Shown: piece after piece, positions 1 through 8,430 of the stretch
How the letters are laid out: each line of letters starts with the position of its first letter
Numbering within the stretch: position 1 is the stretch's first letter
Assembly (NCBI GenBank): GCA_052161605.1
Contig: CP197409.1
Source of the DNA: JBKCUI01 sp052161605
GTDB lineage: Bacteria; Planctomycetota; Planctomycetia; Pirellulales; Pirellulaceae
Direction: 5' to 3' (one strand)
Length of the DNA: 64,000 nt
Position numbers and translations under genes: made by a program
Notes under the pieces: model-generated
What the model saw: the letters and a program-made list of their open reading frames with translations, nothing else
What the model was told of the DNA's origin: nothing
Database searches by the model: none

Positions 1-167
1 TCTCGGGGGATGTCGTTGAAGTCAATAACGACCTTGTGAACAAGCTCGAAATTCTAAGCCACGATCCCTACAACGAAGGCTGGATCATGAAGGTGAAGAT
101 CGCCGATGAAGGAGAGCTGAGTCGGCTTTTGAGCTATGAGAAGTACAAAGCTCAAGTCGGATCGTAG
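1..167 (+). CDS. gcvH: Glycine cleavage system H protein, C-terminal part
   Basis: The 5' end is cut off by the window edge; reading starts at base 3 and gives 54 residues to a TAG at 165-167. The visible part has the features of the H-protein tail: LEILSHDPYNEGWIMKVKI followed by a short helix ending in LLSYEKYK. In the family this carries lipoyl-lysine (here upstream of the window) and shuttles the aminomethyl group between the P, T and L proteins of the glycine cleavage complex in the cytoplasm. The next gene, 66 bp downstream on the same strand, is a lipoate-protein ligase that could modify it, which supports the call. Confidence 0.9.
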   Translation, partial: SGDVVEVNNDLVNKLEILSHDPYNEGWIMKVKIADEGELSRLLSYEKYKAQVGS

Positions 168-233
168 GCTCATTGTGCCTCACCCAGTGGAGCGGTTCAT
201 GCGGGTAATGATGGGCGAAATTGCGGTTTCATT

Positions 234-1070
234 ATGAATGCCATAATCAGAGTCGACGGACCAGCCTCCGGTCAGCATAACATGGATGTCGATGAGGCAT
301 TGTTGCGCGACGCCCAGAATGCAGGGGCACTGCTACTCCGGGTGTATAGGTGGCAAAAACCGACGCTGTCGCTCGGACATTTCCAGAATGAGTCTGAGAT
401 CCCGGATGATGCTCCTTGGGGGCATATCGAACGAGTAAGGCGTAAAACAGGCGGCGGTGCTATCGTACACGACGTCGAACTAACCTACAGTCTCGTGATT
501 CCGCACAATCGAAAACCTGATTCGGGGGCACAGTCTGAGACACCGGTTGGTGCCCCATCGGTAGATTTTGGCAAAAAGGGGCCAAGCGATCTCATCTACC
601 GTTCAGTGCACAATGAGCTGGTGGTTGGATTGCAGCGATTAGGCTTGCCAGCGAAACTGGCGGAGCAGTGCACCTGCAAAACAGGTGAAGATGGAAAGGG
701 GGCGAGTTTTCTCTGTTTTGAAAGACGCTCCCCTGTCGATATCGTAATCGATGGGTACAAGGTCGTGGGAAGCGCCCAGCGGCGTACTCAGCACGGTCTG
801 CTGCAACATGGTAGTGTCCTTTTGAGAACGTCCGAATTTGCTCGGCATTTATGTGGGATTCAGGATTTACTGGATGCAAGAGGCCCAGGCTTTCAAGGGA
901 AAACTAACGACCTTGAGACGGGGGGACGACTCCCCTTGCAGGTGGAGGGCCCCCCGTTAGACTGGGGTTCGTGGACTGAGTGGTTGCTACAGATTTTGCA
1001 ACGGTCTGTGAATAATGCTTTTCTTGGCTATTGGCGGTTCGAGAAAAGCGTTTACACTGTAGATAGGTAG
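234..1070 (+). CDS. lplA: Lipoate-protein ligase A family protein
   Basis: A 278-residue protein of the biotin/lipoate ligase (BPL/LPL) catalytic fold. Visible signatures are RRKTGGGAIVHD near residues 68-79, which is the lipoyl-AMP binding loop, followed by ELTYS, and the lysine-containing strand VDIVIDGYKVVGSAQRR near 165-182 with LLQHGSVLL after it. Family members attach lipoate, or transfer octanoate, to a lysine of H protein or of 2-oxoacid dehydrogenase E2 subunits. It lies just behind gcvH, so the H protein is a likely substrate (inference). It could instead be an octanoyltransferase of the LipM type; sequence reading alone cannot separate these. Confidence 0.85.
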   Translation: MNAIIRVDGPASGQHNMDVDEALLRDAQNAGALLLRVYRWQKPTLSLGHFQNESEIPDDAPWGHIERVRRKTGGGAIVHDVELTYSLVIPHNRKPDSGAQSETPVGAPSVDFGKKGPSDLIYRSVHNELVVGLQRLGLPAKLAEQCTCKTGEDGKGASFLCFERRSPVDIVIDGYKVVGSAQRRTQHGLLQHGSVLLRTSEFARHLCGIQDLLDARGPGFQGKTNDLETGGRLPLQVEGPPLDWGSWTEWLLQILQRSVNNAFLGYWRFEKSVYTVDR

Positions 1071-1142
1071 TTTTCAAACGTCCAAGTTGTAATTCTGAAA
1101 ACGCTGTGCGTTTCTTTTCTGAGACTCAAAAGCAGGACGGCC

Positions 1143-1829
1143 ATGCAAGTTATTCTGAAGGTTCTTTCTGGCACGCATGAAGGCAAAGAAATCAAAATTA
1201 AGGATGAGAAATTCCTGATTGGCCGAAGTGAGTCTTGCCAGCTTAGACCGAAAAGCGACTCGATCAGCCGTAAGCACTGTGCGATCGTCCAGAAAGACGG
1301 AATGGTTTTGGCGATTGACCTAAAGAGCCGAAACGGAACCTTCGTAAATGAGAAGCAGCTTTCGACCGAGAAAGCCAAGATTTTAAAATCTGGAGACAAG
1401 CTTCGCTGCGGGCAGCTAGAGTTTGAGGTCTTGATCGAGGTAGGCATTGCTAGTGCTAAGAAGCCTGAGGTTTCCAATGTAAAGGAAGCTGCTGGTCGAA
1501 TGACGGAACAAACAAGCTTGGATGTCAAAGAGTCGTTTGACATCTCTTCTTGGTTACTTGAAGCGGATCAAGTTGATCGACCAAAATCGAATCCCGCAGT
1601 TCCGGGCGACGCGGAAACGCACCAGTTTACGATGGAAGATACAACACATGTGGACGGGAAGAGCCTTGTCGACACAGACGAGCCTGCCGACAGTGGGGAA
1701 GACCAAGCCAAGAAACGCTTCGAGAAAAAGGCACCTATCAAGCTTCCTAAAAACACAGGTGGTCCTGCGACGAAGAACACCAAAGATGCAGCAAGCGAGA
1801 CACTGAAGAAATACTTCGGTGGCAGATAG
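1143..1829 (+). CDS. FHA domain protein
   Basis: 228 residues. The N-terminal 95 residues are a forkhead-associated domain with all landmark motifs: GRSESC near residue 28, SRKHC near 42 and SRNGTFVN near 62-70. FHA domains bind phosphothreonine peptides, often partners of Ser/Thr kinases, which are numerous in planctomycetes. The remaining 130 residues are low-complexity, charged and probably disordered, rich in K, E, D, S and T, and end in LKKYFGGR; no second domain is recognised. The start ATG is set at the beginning of the FHA strand and no signal peptide is seen, so it is cytoplasmic. Confidence 0.88.
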   Translation: MQVILKVLSGTHEGKEIKIKDEKFLIGRSESCQLRPKSDSISRKHCAIVQKDGMVLAIDLKSRNGTFVNEKQLSTEKAKILKSGDKLRCGQLEFEVLIEVGIASAKKPEVSNVKEAAGRMTEQTSLDVKESFDISSWLLEADQVDRPKSNPAVPGDAETHQFTMEDTTHVDGKSLVDTDEPADSGEDQAKKRFEKKAPIKLPKNTGGPATKNTKDAASETLKKYFGGR

Positions 1830-1901
1830 AGATCTGTCGACTTTGTTAAGTTTCTTGGGCTACCCGGGTGACTCGTCGACCGACAAGCTTCACCCGCTTT
1901 A

Positions 1902-1961
1902 GCTACAGCGAACCGCCCCAATTGCTACAGCGAACCGCCCTGTAGTTATAGCGAATCAGGG
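1902..1961. repeat. Three short tandem repeats between convergent genes
   Basis: Three imperfect copies of an 18-bp unit: gctacagcgaaccgcccc at 1902, gctacagcgaaccgccct at 1924 and a diverged agttatagcgaatcaggg at 1943-1961. The first two differ at one base and start 22 bp apart. They lie between the convergent ends of the FHA gene and the YheT-like hydrolase gene. Function is unknown; it may be simple slippage. Confidence 0.6.
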
Positions 1962-1974
1962 TGAAGGATTTGCG

Positions 1975-3003
1975 TCAACTCTCCGAAATAAGCTCCCGTG
2001 AAATCCATTCATCAGCCCATCTTGTAAATCGCGTTCGCACTTTGGCCGGTTTCGGGGGAGTCCTTTGAGGACGTGACAAGTAACCGACATGTCCACCATT
2101 GGAGGTCGAGACGATGCTTGTGGTTTGGGAAACTTGGGCATCGCGGAAGATGTGAATGGGAACAATTGGATCATCCTTATCCACTAAGATTCTCGTTTGC
2201 GTCTGAATCTTGACCAAATCGTCCTTGGATGAGCCGGCTGCATAGTAGTCTTCCGCAGAAGTAAACCCTGCAAGCCCTGAGGTAACCGTATCGTCGAACT
2301 CGCGAATGGTTTTGAAGGAGGCGAGTTCCAGTCGTTTTGCCCACTGAGGCCATAGCTTCGCTCGACTGCGGCTTTGCTTTTTAAGCGATCGCAGGAAATA
2401 CTTAGCATAGATGGAGCGAAAGCCGGTTTCCATGTTCCGGCAACACTCGCTCAAGTCGATTGGTGGTGCCACCGCGATTCCCTTTTCAATCTGGAAGCCA
2501 TCATCGCGAGCTAGTTCTTCGGAGTGTGTCGCCAGCAGTTTGAGCAGAATGTTTCCCCCAAGAGACACACCTGCCCCCCGCCAGGACTGAATATTGCACT
2601 GCTGGGAAAGCCACTCCAGCGCGTGCCACACCAACTCCGAGCAGGCTCCGTGAGGCGGTAGTGGCGTGTGCAAGTAGGAATCCCCTGCCCCAGGCAAATC
2701 AAAACGAAATACCCTCACGCCTTGACTCAAGAGATTATCCGCAATTCGGCTCATATAGGTGCCGCGATGGCAAGAGCCAAGCCCATGCAGCAAGAATACG
2801 CCTTGGCCCTCTGGCAATTTTCCATGTGGACGGTTCTCGTGCACCAGCATCTCGCCGAACTCCCCGATAGGAATTCTATGAGTCACTTCTGGAGCAATCG
2901 AAACCTTTGGCTTGTAAAAACCTGTCAACAAGGTCTGGATGTGCCCGCTGCGTAGGTACCACGGCGGTATAAACTCATCGTTCTCGACCCAATTAGAATT
3001 CAC
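1975..3003 (-). CDS. YheT/ABHD1-3 family alpha/beta hydrolase
   Basis: 342 residues with a complete catalytic triad for the YheT (EMBL-8) hydrolase family. The nucleophile Ser147 is in GVSLGGN, the acid is D278 in DDPIVP and H305 is in GGHVGYL. The oxyanion-loop motif LLHGLGSCHRGTY lies near residues 71-83 and the N-terminal PPWYLRSGHIQTL near 13-25 is diagnostic for this family. Members are esterases or lipases of poorly known substrate. No signal peptide is visible, so it is cytoplasmic or membrane-attached. It runs divergently from guaA (170 bp apart), so the two promoters share that gap. Confidence 0.9.
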   Translation of the reverse strand: MNSNWVENDEFIPPWYLRSGHIQTLLTGFYKPKVSIAPEVTHRIPIGEFGEMLVHENRPHGKLPEGQGVFLLHGLGSCHRGTYMSRIADNLLSQGVRVFRFDLPGAGDSYLHTPLPPHGACSELVWHALEWLSQQCNIQSWRGAGVSLGGNILLKLLATHSEELARDDGFQIEKGIAVAPPIDLSECCRNMETGFRSIYAKYFLRSLKKQSRSRAKLWPQWAKRLELASFKTIREFDDTVTSGLAGFTSAEDYYAAGSSKDDLVKIQTQTRILVDKDDPIVPIHIFRDAQVSQTTSIVSTSNGGHVGYLSRPQRTPPKPAKVRTRFTRWADEWISRELISES

Positions 3004-3173
3004 GTTGCGAATGCTGTGGCAGGAGTAGGAATATGCGGTGGCGAGTGCACCTCGAATTGCTATAATCTCGCGTTTTCTCAGGGATAAAGATAGGCGATCT
3101 CGCTGTCCGATTTAGAAAGATATCCATTTCTTTTTCTCGCACCGAGGATCGCATCTCAAAAGATCAGGATTTC

Positions 3174-4736
3174 ATGAACAATACAGCACCAGATCTCATT
3201 AGCGAGCGAGTCCTAGTCCTCGATTTTGGGTCCCAGTACGCTCAACTGATCGCACGGCGTGTTCGCGAACAGAACGTCTACTGCGAAATCGTTCGTCATG
3301 ATATCTCAGCGGAAACAGTGAAGTCTCGGGCTCCTGCCGCAATCATTTTCTCCGGTGGGCCTTCGAGCGTTTATGATGCTAACGCCCCAAAATGCGATCC
3401 TGCAATCTTTGAGCTTGGGATACCCATTCTTGGAATTTGCTATGGTATGCAACTGCTTTCCCAGAGCTGGGGGGGCAAAGTGGAGAGTTGTTCCCAGCGT
3501 GAATTTGGACGCTCTCGACTGCAAGTTAAATCGATGGAACGATTGTTCGCCGGCTTCCCACACGAGATCGATGTATGGATGAGTCACGGCGATCAAGTCA
3601 ACGATCTATCGGAATCGTTCGACATTCTTGCTTCGACTCCCACATGTCCCTTTGCTGCCGTTCGACACAAGACCAAACCCATCTATGGATTGCAATTCCA
3701 CCCGGAGGTCTCTCACACCTCCTTGGGCAGCGCACTGATTCATAACTTTCTCTACAACATTGCGCACTGCGAAGGCAAATGGCACTTGAGCGACTTCGCC
3801 CACCGTGCGATTGAACATATTCGAGGGATTGTTGGCGAAGACCGCGTCATTTGTGGCTTGTCAGGAGGGGTCGACTCTTCTGTGACAGCAGCGTTGCTAT
3901 ACAAAGCGATCGGCCCGCAGTTGACTTGCATTCTGATTGACAATGGATTGCTCCGAAAGGACGAGCAGACAGCTGTCATTTCCGAGTTTACGAACCATTT
4001 TAAGGCAGACTTGCGAGTTGTAGACGCGAGCGATCGATTTTTGGGCGAACTCGATGGGATCAAAGAACCGCAGGAGAAACGCCGTCGCATCGGTTATTCG
4101 TTTATCGATTGCTTCAAGCTCGAGGCAGAGAAGATCAATGGAGCGAAATTCTTGGCCCAAGGAACGCTCTATCCCGACGTCATTGAAAGTGGAGCGGCCC
4201 CGGATGGTCCAGCTGCTACGATCAAACTGCACCACAACGTGGGTGGTCTACCAGAGCAGCTCGGTTTCGAACTCATCGAACCGCTTCGAGATTTGTTCAA
4301 AGACGAGGTTCGTAAGCTGGGAATGGAGCTGGGCCTGCCGGAGCACTTGGTTTGGCGACACCCCTTTCCAGGCCCAGGGCTTGCTGTGCGATGTTTGGGG
4401 GAAATCACACGTGAAAAGCTCGCGATTTTACGAGAAGCGGACGAGATCGTCGTGAGCGAAATCAAAAATGCAGGGCTGTACCGCCAAACCTCACAGGCAT
4501 TCGCGGTGCTGCTCGAATCGCAGAGTGTAGGAGTTATGGGTGATGCGCGGACGTATGAGCGTGCTGTTGCGGTCCGGTGTGTCAACACGGACGACTTCAT
4601 GACCGCTGACTGGAGCCATCTCCCCTACGATTTGCTCGCACGCATCTCAACGAGAATTATAAACGAAGTACGGGGCGTAAATCGTGTCTGCTACGATATC
4701 AGCAGCAAACCACCAGCCACAATTGAATGGGAATAG
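3174..4736 (+). CDS. guaA: GMP synthase (glutamine-hydrolysing)
   Basis: 520 residues, the usual length. The N-terminal class I glutamine amidotransferase has GICYGMQLL with the catalytic Cys near residue 88 and the His-Glu pair in FHPEVSHT. The ATP pyrophosphatase domain starts with the P-loop GLSGGVDSS near residue 227, and the C-terminal dimerisation domain ends in PPATIEWE, the typical end of GuaA. It converts XMP, ATP and glutamine to GMP. The next gene (ettA) starts 9 bp after its stop, so they are probably co-transcribed. Confidence 0.97.
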   Translation: MNNTAPDLISERVLVLDFGSQYAQLIARRVREQNVYCEIVRHDISAETVKSRAPAAIIFSGGPSSVYDANAPKCDPAIFELGIPILGICYGMQLLSQSWGGKVESCSQREFGRSRLQVKSMERLFAGFPHEIDVWMSHGDQVNDLSESFDILASTPTCPFAAVRHKTKPIYGLQFHPEVSHTSLGSALIHNFLYNIAHCEGKWHLSDFAHRAIEHIRGIVGEDRVICGLSGGVDSSVTAALLYKAIGPQLTCILIDNGLLRKDEQTAVISEFTNHFKADLRVVDASDRFLGELDGIKEPQEKRRRIGYSFIDCFKLEAEKINGAKFLAQGTLYPDVIESGAAPDGPAATIKLHHNVGGLPEQLGFELIEPLRDLFKDEVRKLGMELGLPEHLVWRHPFPGPGLAVRCLGEITREKLAILREADEIVVSEIKNAGLYRQTSQAFAVLLESQSVGVMGDARTYERAVAVRCVNTDDFMTADWSHLPYDLLARISTRIINEVRGVNRVCYDISSKPPATIEWE

Positions 4737-4745
4737 GAAGCCAAA

Positions 4746-6419
4746 ATGAATCGACAATACATTTTTCAGATAGAGGATTTGACCAAGCGGCACGGCCAAA
4801 AGGAAGTGCTGAAGAACATCTGGTTATCGTTTTATCCGGGGGCCAAGATTGGCGTGCTGGGATCGAACGGTGCTGGAAAAAGTACACTGCTACGTATCAT
4901 GGCGGGTGACGATAAGAACTTTGACGGAGTGGCAAAACTTACCAACGGGTTTGTCGCCGGCTACCTGTCCCAAGAACCTCAACTGAATCCCGAAAAAGAT
5001 GTCCAGGGAAATGTTGAGGAGGCCGTTGCACCACGCCGTAAAGTGCTCGATCGCTTCAACGAGATCAGTTGCATGCTGGGTGACGTCACCGATGACAAGC
5101 AGATGGAAAAGCTTTGCGACGAGATGGCTAAGCTGCAGGACATCATCGATACTCAAAATTTGTGGGAGCTCGATCGACAAGTCGAACATTCCATGGCGGT
5201 CATGAATCTCCCTCCGGGAGACGCCGATGTCAGCAAGCTTTCTGGTGGTGAGCGACGACGGGTTGCTCTTTGCAAGCTGTTGATTCAGCAACCGGACCTC
5301 TTGTTGCTCGACGAACCCACTAACCACTTGGATGCAGAAGCGGTCCATTGGTTGGAACAACATCTCGCCAAGTATCCAGGTACCGTTGTGGCTGTAACGC
5401 ACGATCGTTACTTCTTAGACAATGTAGCTCAGTGGATTCTAGAACTGGATCGCGGTTCTGGATTTCCTTTCGAAGGGAATTACACCTCATGGCTTGAGCA
5501 GAAGCAAAAACGACTTGCGATTGAGCAAAAGTCGGCGGTTGCCCGTCAGAAAACGTTGGAGAAGGAACTCGAGTGGATTCGGATGTCGCCTCGCGCGCGG
5601 CAGGCGAAGAACAAAGCCCGTATCAACGCTTACGAAAGCTTGGCCGCTCAGCAGTTTGAGGAACGACCAGAGGAGCTGGAAATTCAAATTCCGCCTGGAA
5701 AACATTTAGGTGAGGTCGTGGTCCACGCGGAGGGAATGAGCAAAGCCTTCAACGACAAAGTGCTCATCGACAACTTGACGTTCCGGTTACCAGCCGGGGG
5801 AATCGTTGGTGTCATCGGCCCGAACGGTGCAGGCAAGACGACTCTCTTTCGCATGATCACCGGGCAGGACAAGCCTGACTCAGGGACGTTGCGCGTAGGT
5901 GAGACCGTCGAGCTGGGATACGTTGATCAATCGAGGGATTCGCTGGACGATAACAGTACGATCTACCAAGAAATTTCTGGTGGGCTCGATTGGTTGGAAA
6001 TGGGAGGCAAGCGGATCAATTCGCGAGCCTACGTCTCCAAGTTCAACTTTAAGGGAACGGATCAAGAGAAAAAGGTCGGTGTCCTTTCCGGTGGGGAGCG
6101 AAATCGAGTCCATTTAGCCAAGCTTCTGCGGCGTGGCTGCAATGTGCTGTTGTTGGACGAACCAACCAACGACCTCGACGTTGATACCCTTCGTGCTCTC
6201 GAAGAAGCGATTTCAAGCTTTGCGGGCTGCGTTGTGGTAATCTCTCACGATCGTTGGTTTTTGGACCGAATTGCCACTCACATTTTGGCTTTTGAGGGTG
6301 ACGGCTACGTCCACTGGTGCGAAGGAAACTTCGACACCTACGAACAACAACGCAAAGAACGACTTGGAATCAGCGACGTAGAACCTCGAAGATTCAAGTA
6401 CAAGAAGCTTGCGACCTAA
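4746..6419 (+). CDS. ettA: Energy-dependent translational throttle protein EttA (ABC-F)
   Basis: 557 residues with two ABC ATPase domains and no membrane segments. Walker A motifs are GSNGAGKST near residue 39 and GPNGAGKTT near 357. Signatures are LSGGERRRVAL and LSGGERNRVHL, each followed by a Walker B of the form LLLDEPTN. A charged linker between the domains (about 245-310) carries the SPRARQAKNKARINAYE stretch typical of EttA. EttA binds the ribosomal E site and gates entry into elongation according to the ADP/ATP ratio. Length and the N-terminal motif DLTKRHGQKEVLKNIWLSF fit EttA better than Uup or antibiotic-resistance ABC-F types. Confidence 0.95.
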   Translation: MNRQYIFQIEDLTKRHGQKEVLKNIWLSFYPGAKIGVLGSNGAGKSTLLRIMAGDDKNFDGVAKLTNGFVAGYLSQEPQLNPEKDVQGNVEEAVAPRRKVLDRFNEISCMLGDVTDDKQMEKLCDEMAKLQDIIDTQNLWELDRQVEHSMAVMNLPPGDADVSKLSGGERRRVALCKLLIQQPDLLLLDEPTNHLDAEAVHWLEQHLAKYPGTVVAVTHDRYFLDNVAQWILELDRGSGFPFEGNYTSWLEQKQKRLAIEQKSAVARQKTLEKELEWIRMSPRARQAKNKARINAYESLAAQQFEERPEELEIQIPPGKHLGEVVVHAEGMSKAFNDKVLIDNLTFRLPAGGIVGVIGPNGAGKTTLFRMITGQDKPDSGTLRVGETVELGYVDQSRDSLDDNSTIYQEISGGLDWLEMGGKRINSRAYVSKFNFKGTDQEKKVGVLSGGERNRVHLAKLLRRGCNVLLLDEPTNDLDVDTLRALEEAISSFAGCVVVISHDRWFLDRIATHILAFEGDGYVHWCEGNFDTYEQQRKERLGISDVEPRRFKYKKLAT

Positions 6420-6624
6420 CAATCCGTTTCCGGTGGCATTCACCCCAAAGGTTTAACACCGTTTCGTTAGGTCTGGCTTGCGAGTGCGTTCCGAAAACGA
6501 AGGAAAGCTGGTAGGATACTTAGCCCTTTTCTGTCGACTTCGCAATACGATTGGGCTTACAGGAAGCGATACATTGTCTTCTCTGTAGGCCCGGCAATCC
6601 CAACGAAATTGAAAGTATTCTGCA

Positions 6625-7515
6625 ATGGCTAAGCAAAAAATTTTGATCCAGCTCGACACCGATCCTCAAGCCAGTTCGTTTGATGCGGTCGTTGCGATTG
6701 ATGCGGGTGCCGAGCATCTCCTGCAGTACTCGAATGTTAAGCCCGACGACGTGAAAAGCTTGGTGCATGGTGCGATGTACACGCGTGGCCCGAACGATCT
6801 AAAGAATACAGCCATCTTTGTAGGAGGCAGCAGCGTTGCTCATGGTGAAGCCATTGCTGCGGCTGCTCGTGATACCTTGTTTGAACCTTTTCGCGTTTCC
6901 ATCATGCTCGACAGCAACGGAGCGAACTCCACCGCAGCGGCAGCGGTGTTGTGTGCCGGGTCGCACATGGAAATCGCTGGCTCCACATCGGTCGTATTGG
7001 GAGCGACAGGGCCAGTTGGGCAGCGAGTGTGCCGAATATTGGCGAACGCAGGGGGCAAAGTTTATGTTGGATCTCGGACTTTAGAACGAGCGAAAGAGAC
7101 CATTCTTCAAATCGGTAAATCCAATGCCAACGTCGACCGACTCTTTATGCTAGAGTCTGAGAACGATGATGCTTTGGAAGCGGCCTTGTCGCAATCGCAA
7201 GCGGTTTTCGCTTGCGGTGCCGCAGGAGTACGATTGCTACCAACGATCCAGTTGATTCGCGCTCGATCATTGAAAGTTGCCATCGATCTCAACGCGGTTC
7301 CACCCGCCGGCATCGAAGGCATTGGCATTATGGATAAAGGGGTAGATAGAGCCGGTCGATTTGACTATGGCGCACTTGGAGTTGGAGGCTTGAAAATGAA
7401 GATCCATAAAGCTTCCGTGGCATCACTCTTTGAGTCGAATACGAGGTTCCTAGACTGCGACGAAATGTTGACGATTGGTAAAGATATCATGGCACGCCGA
7501 ACGTTTGCATCATGA
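6625..7515 (+). CDS. mtdB: NAD(P)-dependent methylenetetrahydromethanopterin dehydrogenase (MtdA/MtdB type)
   Basis: 296 residues. The N-terminal half resembles the H4MPT-binding domain, with DTDPQASSFDAVVAIDAG at residues 11-28, a conserved block in this family. The second half is a Rossmann fold with VVLGATGPVGQRV near 124-136 and VGSRTLERA after the second strand. It oxidises methylene-H4MPT to methenyl-H4MPT in the formaldehyde oxidation or C1 pathway shared by methylotrophs and planctomycetes. It stands alone here with no other C1 gene in the window. MtdA and MtdB cannot be separated with certainty by eye. Confidence 0.85.
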   Translation: MAKQKILIQLDTDPQASSFDAVVAIDAGAEHLLQYSNVKPDDVKSLVHGAMYTRGPNDLKNTAIFVGGSSVAHGEAIAAAARDTLFEPFRVSIMLDSNGANSTAAAAVLCAGSHMEIAGSTSVVLGATGPVGQRVCRILANAGGKVYVGSRTLERAKETILQIGKSNANVDRLFMLESENDDALEAALSQSQAVFACGAAGVRLLPTIQLIRARSLKVAIDLNAVPPAGIEGIGIMDKGVDRAGRFDYGALGVGGLKMKIHKASVASLFESNTRFLDCDEMLTIGKDIMARRTFAS

Positions 7516-7558
7516 TCCTAGGAAATTACGACATGTGAGCGGATTGCTTGTGTTTGTG

Positions 7559-8428
7559 TTAAAGAGGATTCTTGTTCCTCGCATCGGTTGTTGCGAACGT
7601 ATTGTCGGCGCCGGTCTGAGCCACTCGCAACAATAGAAGAACGGGCTCATGTTTGCGATCTTGTGTCAAGCTGTGCAGGAACTCAGCTCCAATCCCCTTG
7701 CGATCTGGAGTCGGCCCGATCACCAATATTTCGCCACGCTGGAGCTTGCTTTGAATATCAAAATCGGGAAAGCTCATGAATTCACGTTCCGAGATATTTC
7801 TCAATGCAGCTTCTCGTACGACCACCTTGCTTTTCAACTCTCCATGCTCAATCTCGGGTGAAAGTCGCAATTTGGCTCCACCGCGTTCGTCGGGAGACGC
7901 CGCTAGCTTGAAAAAGAATCTGGGCCGACTCAGATGCCGCCCTTTCAAACCATCGGCAGTATAAAAAAGGGTTACACGTTCTTCGCCCAACTCACGCAAA
8001 GAGATCTCCTTAATGCTGTTCACGCGGCACCTCAGATGATACGACATCGACTTGACATCAGCAGTTAAGCCAGCTTGCTCCATCGTATCTTGCGACTGAC
8101 GCTCCCCGGTTTCTCGAATCCAAGTCTCCAGCACAGGAGGTACAATCGTAAGCTTGCCTGCCCTTATTCCGTTGCTGTCGAGCAACAGCCGTTGCTCCGG
8201 TGATAGAATTTGTTCATCAGCCAGACTCCATAGCTCAGTTAGCCTGGGCGATTGTTCGGGATCGAGCCTGAGAATAATCGCTTCGATGGCGACTGCATCA
8301 CTCGGGATGGGCGTTGCTTGAATACCTCCACTTATGGGTGGAGGCTGATCGCCGGAAGGCTTCCATGTTGCACAGCCGGCGACCACTATCCATCCAAGCG
8401 TGAGAAGAGCTCGCTTGAACGAAACCAT
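7559..8428 (-). CDS. Putative lipoprotein, secreted
   Basis: 289 residues starting with a signal sequence and a lipobox, VAGC, with the lipidated Cys at residue 19, so it is predicted to be exported and anchored in a membrane. No catalytic motif or named domain is recognised. The body is a mix of strands with a GEERVTLFYTADG stretch and a C-terminal EILVIGPTPDRKGIG region that looks like a secretin- or SLBB-like strand pair, but this is weak. It follows the 430-residue secreted protein gene by 2 bp, so the two form an operon and may work together in the envelope. Confidence 0.75.
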   Translation of the reverse strand: MVSFKRALLTLGWIVVAGCATWKPSGDQPPPISGGIQATPIPSDAVAIEAIILRLDPEQSPRLTELWSLADEQILSPEQRLLLDSNGIRAGKLTIVPPVLETWIRETGERQSQDTMEQAGLTADVKSMSYHLRCRVNSIKEISLRELGEERVTLFYTADGLKGRHLSRPRFFFKLAASPDERGGAKLRLSPEIEHGELKSKVVVREAALRNISEREFMSFPDFDIQSKLQRGEILVIGPTPDRKGIGAEFLHSLTQDRKHEPVLLLLRVAQTGADNTFATTDARNKNPL

Positions 8429-8430
8429 TC

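Noticed and set aside
1052..1543. 163-codon minus-strand open frame in the FHA gene
   Set aside because: Antisense shadow of the well-supported FHA gene.
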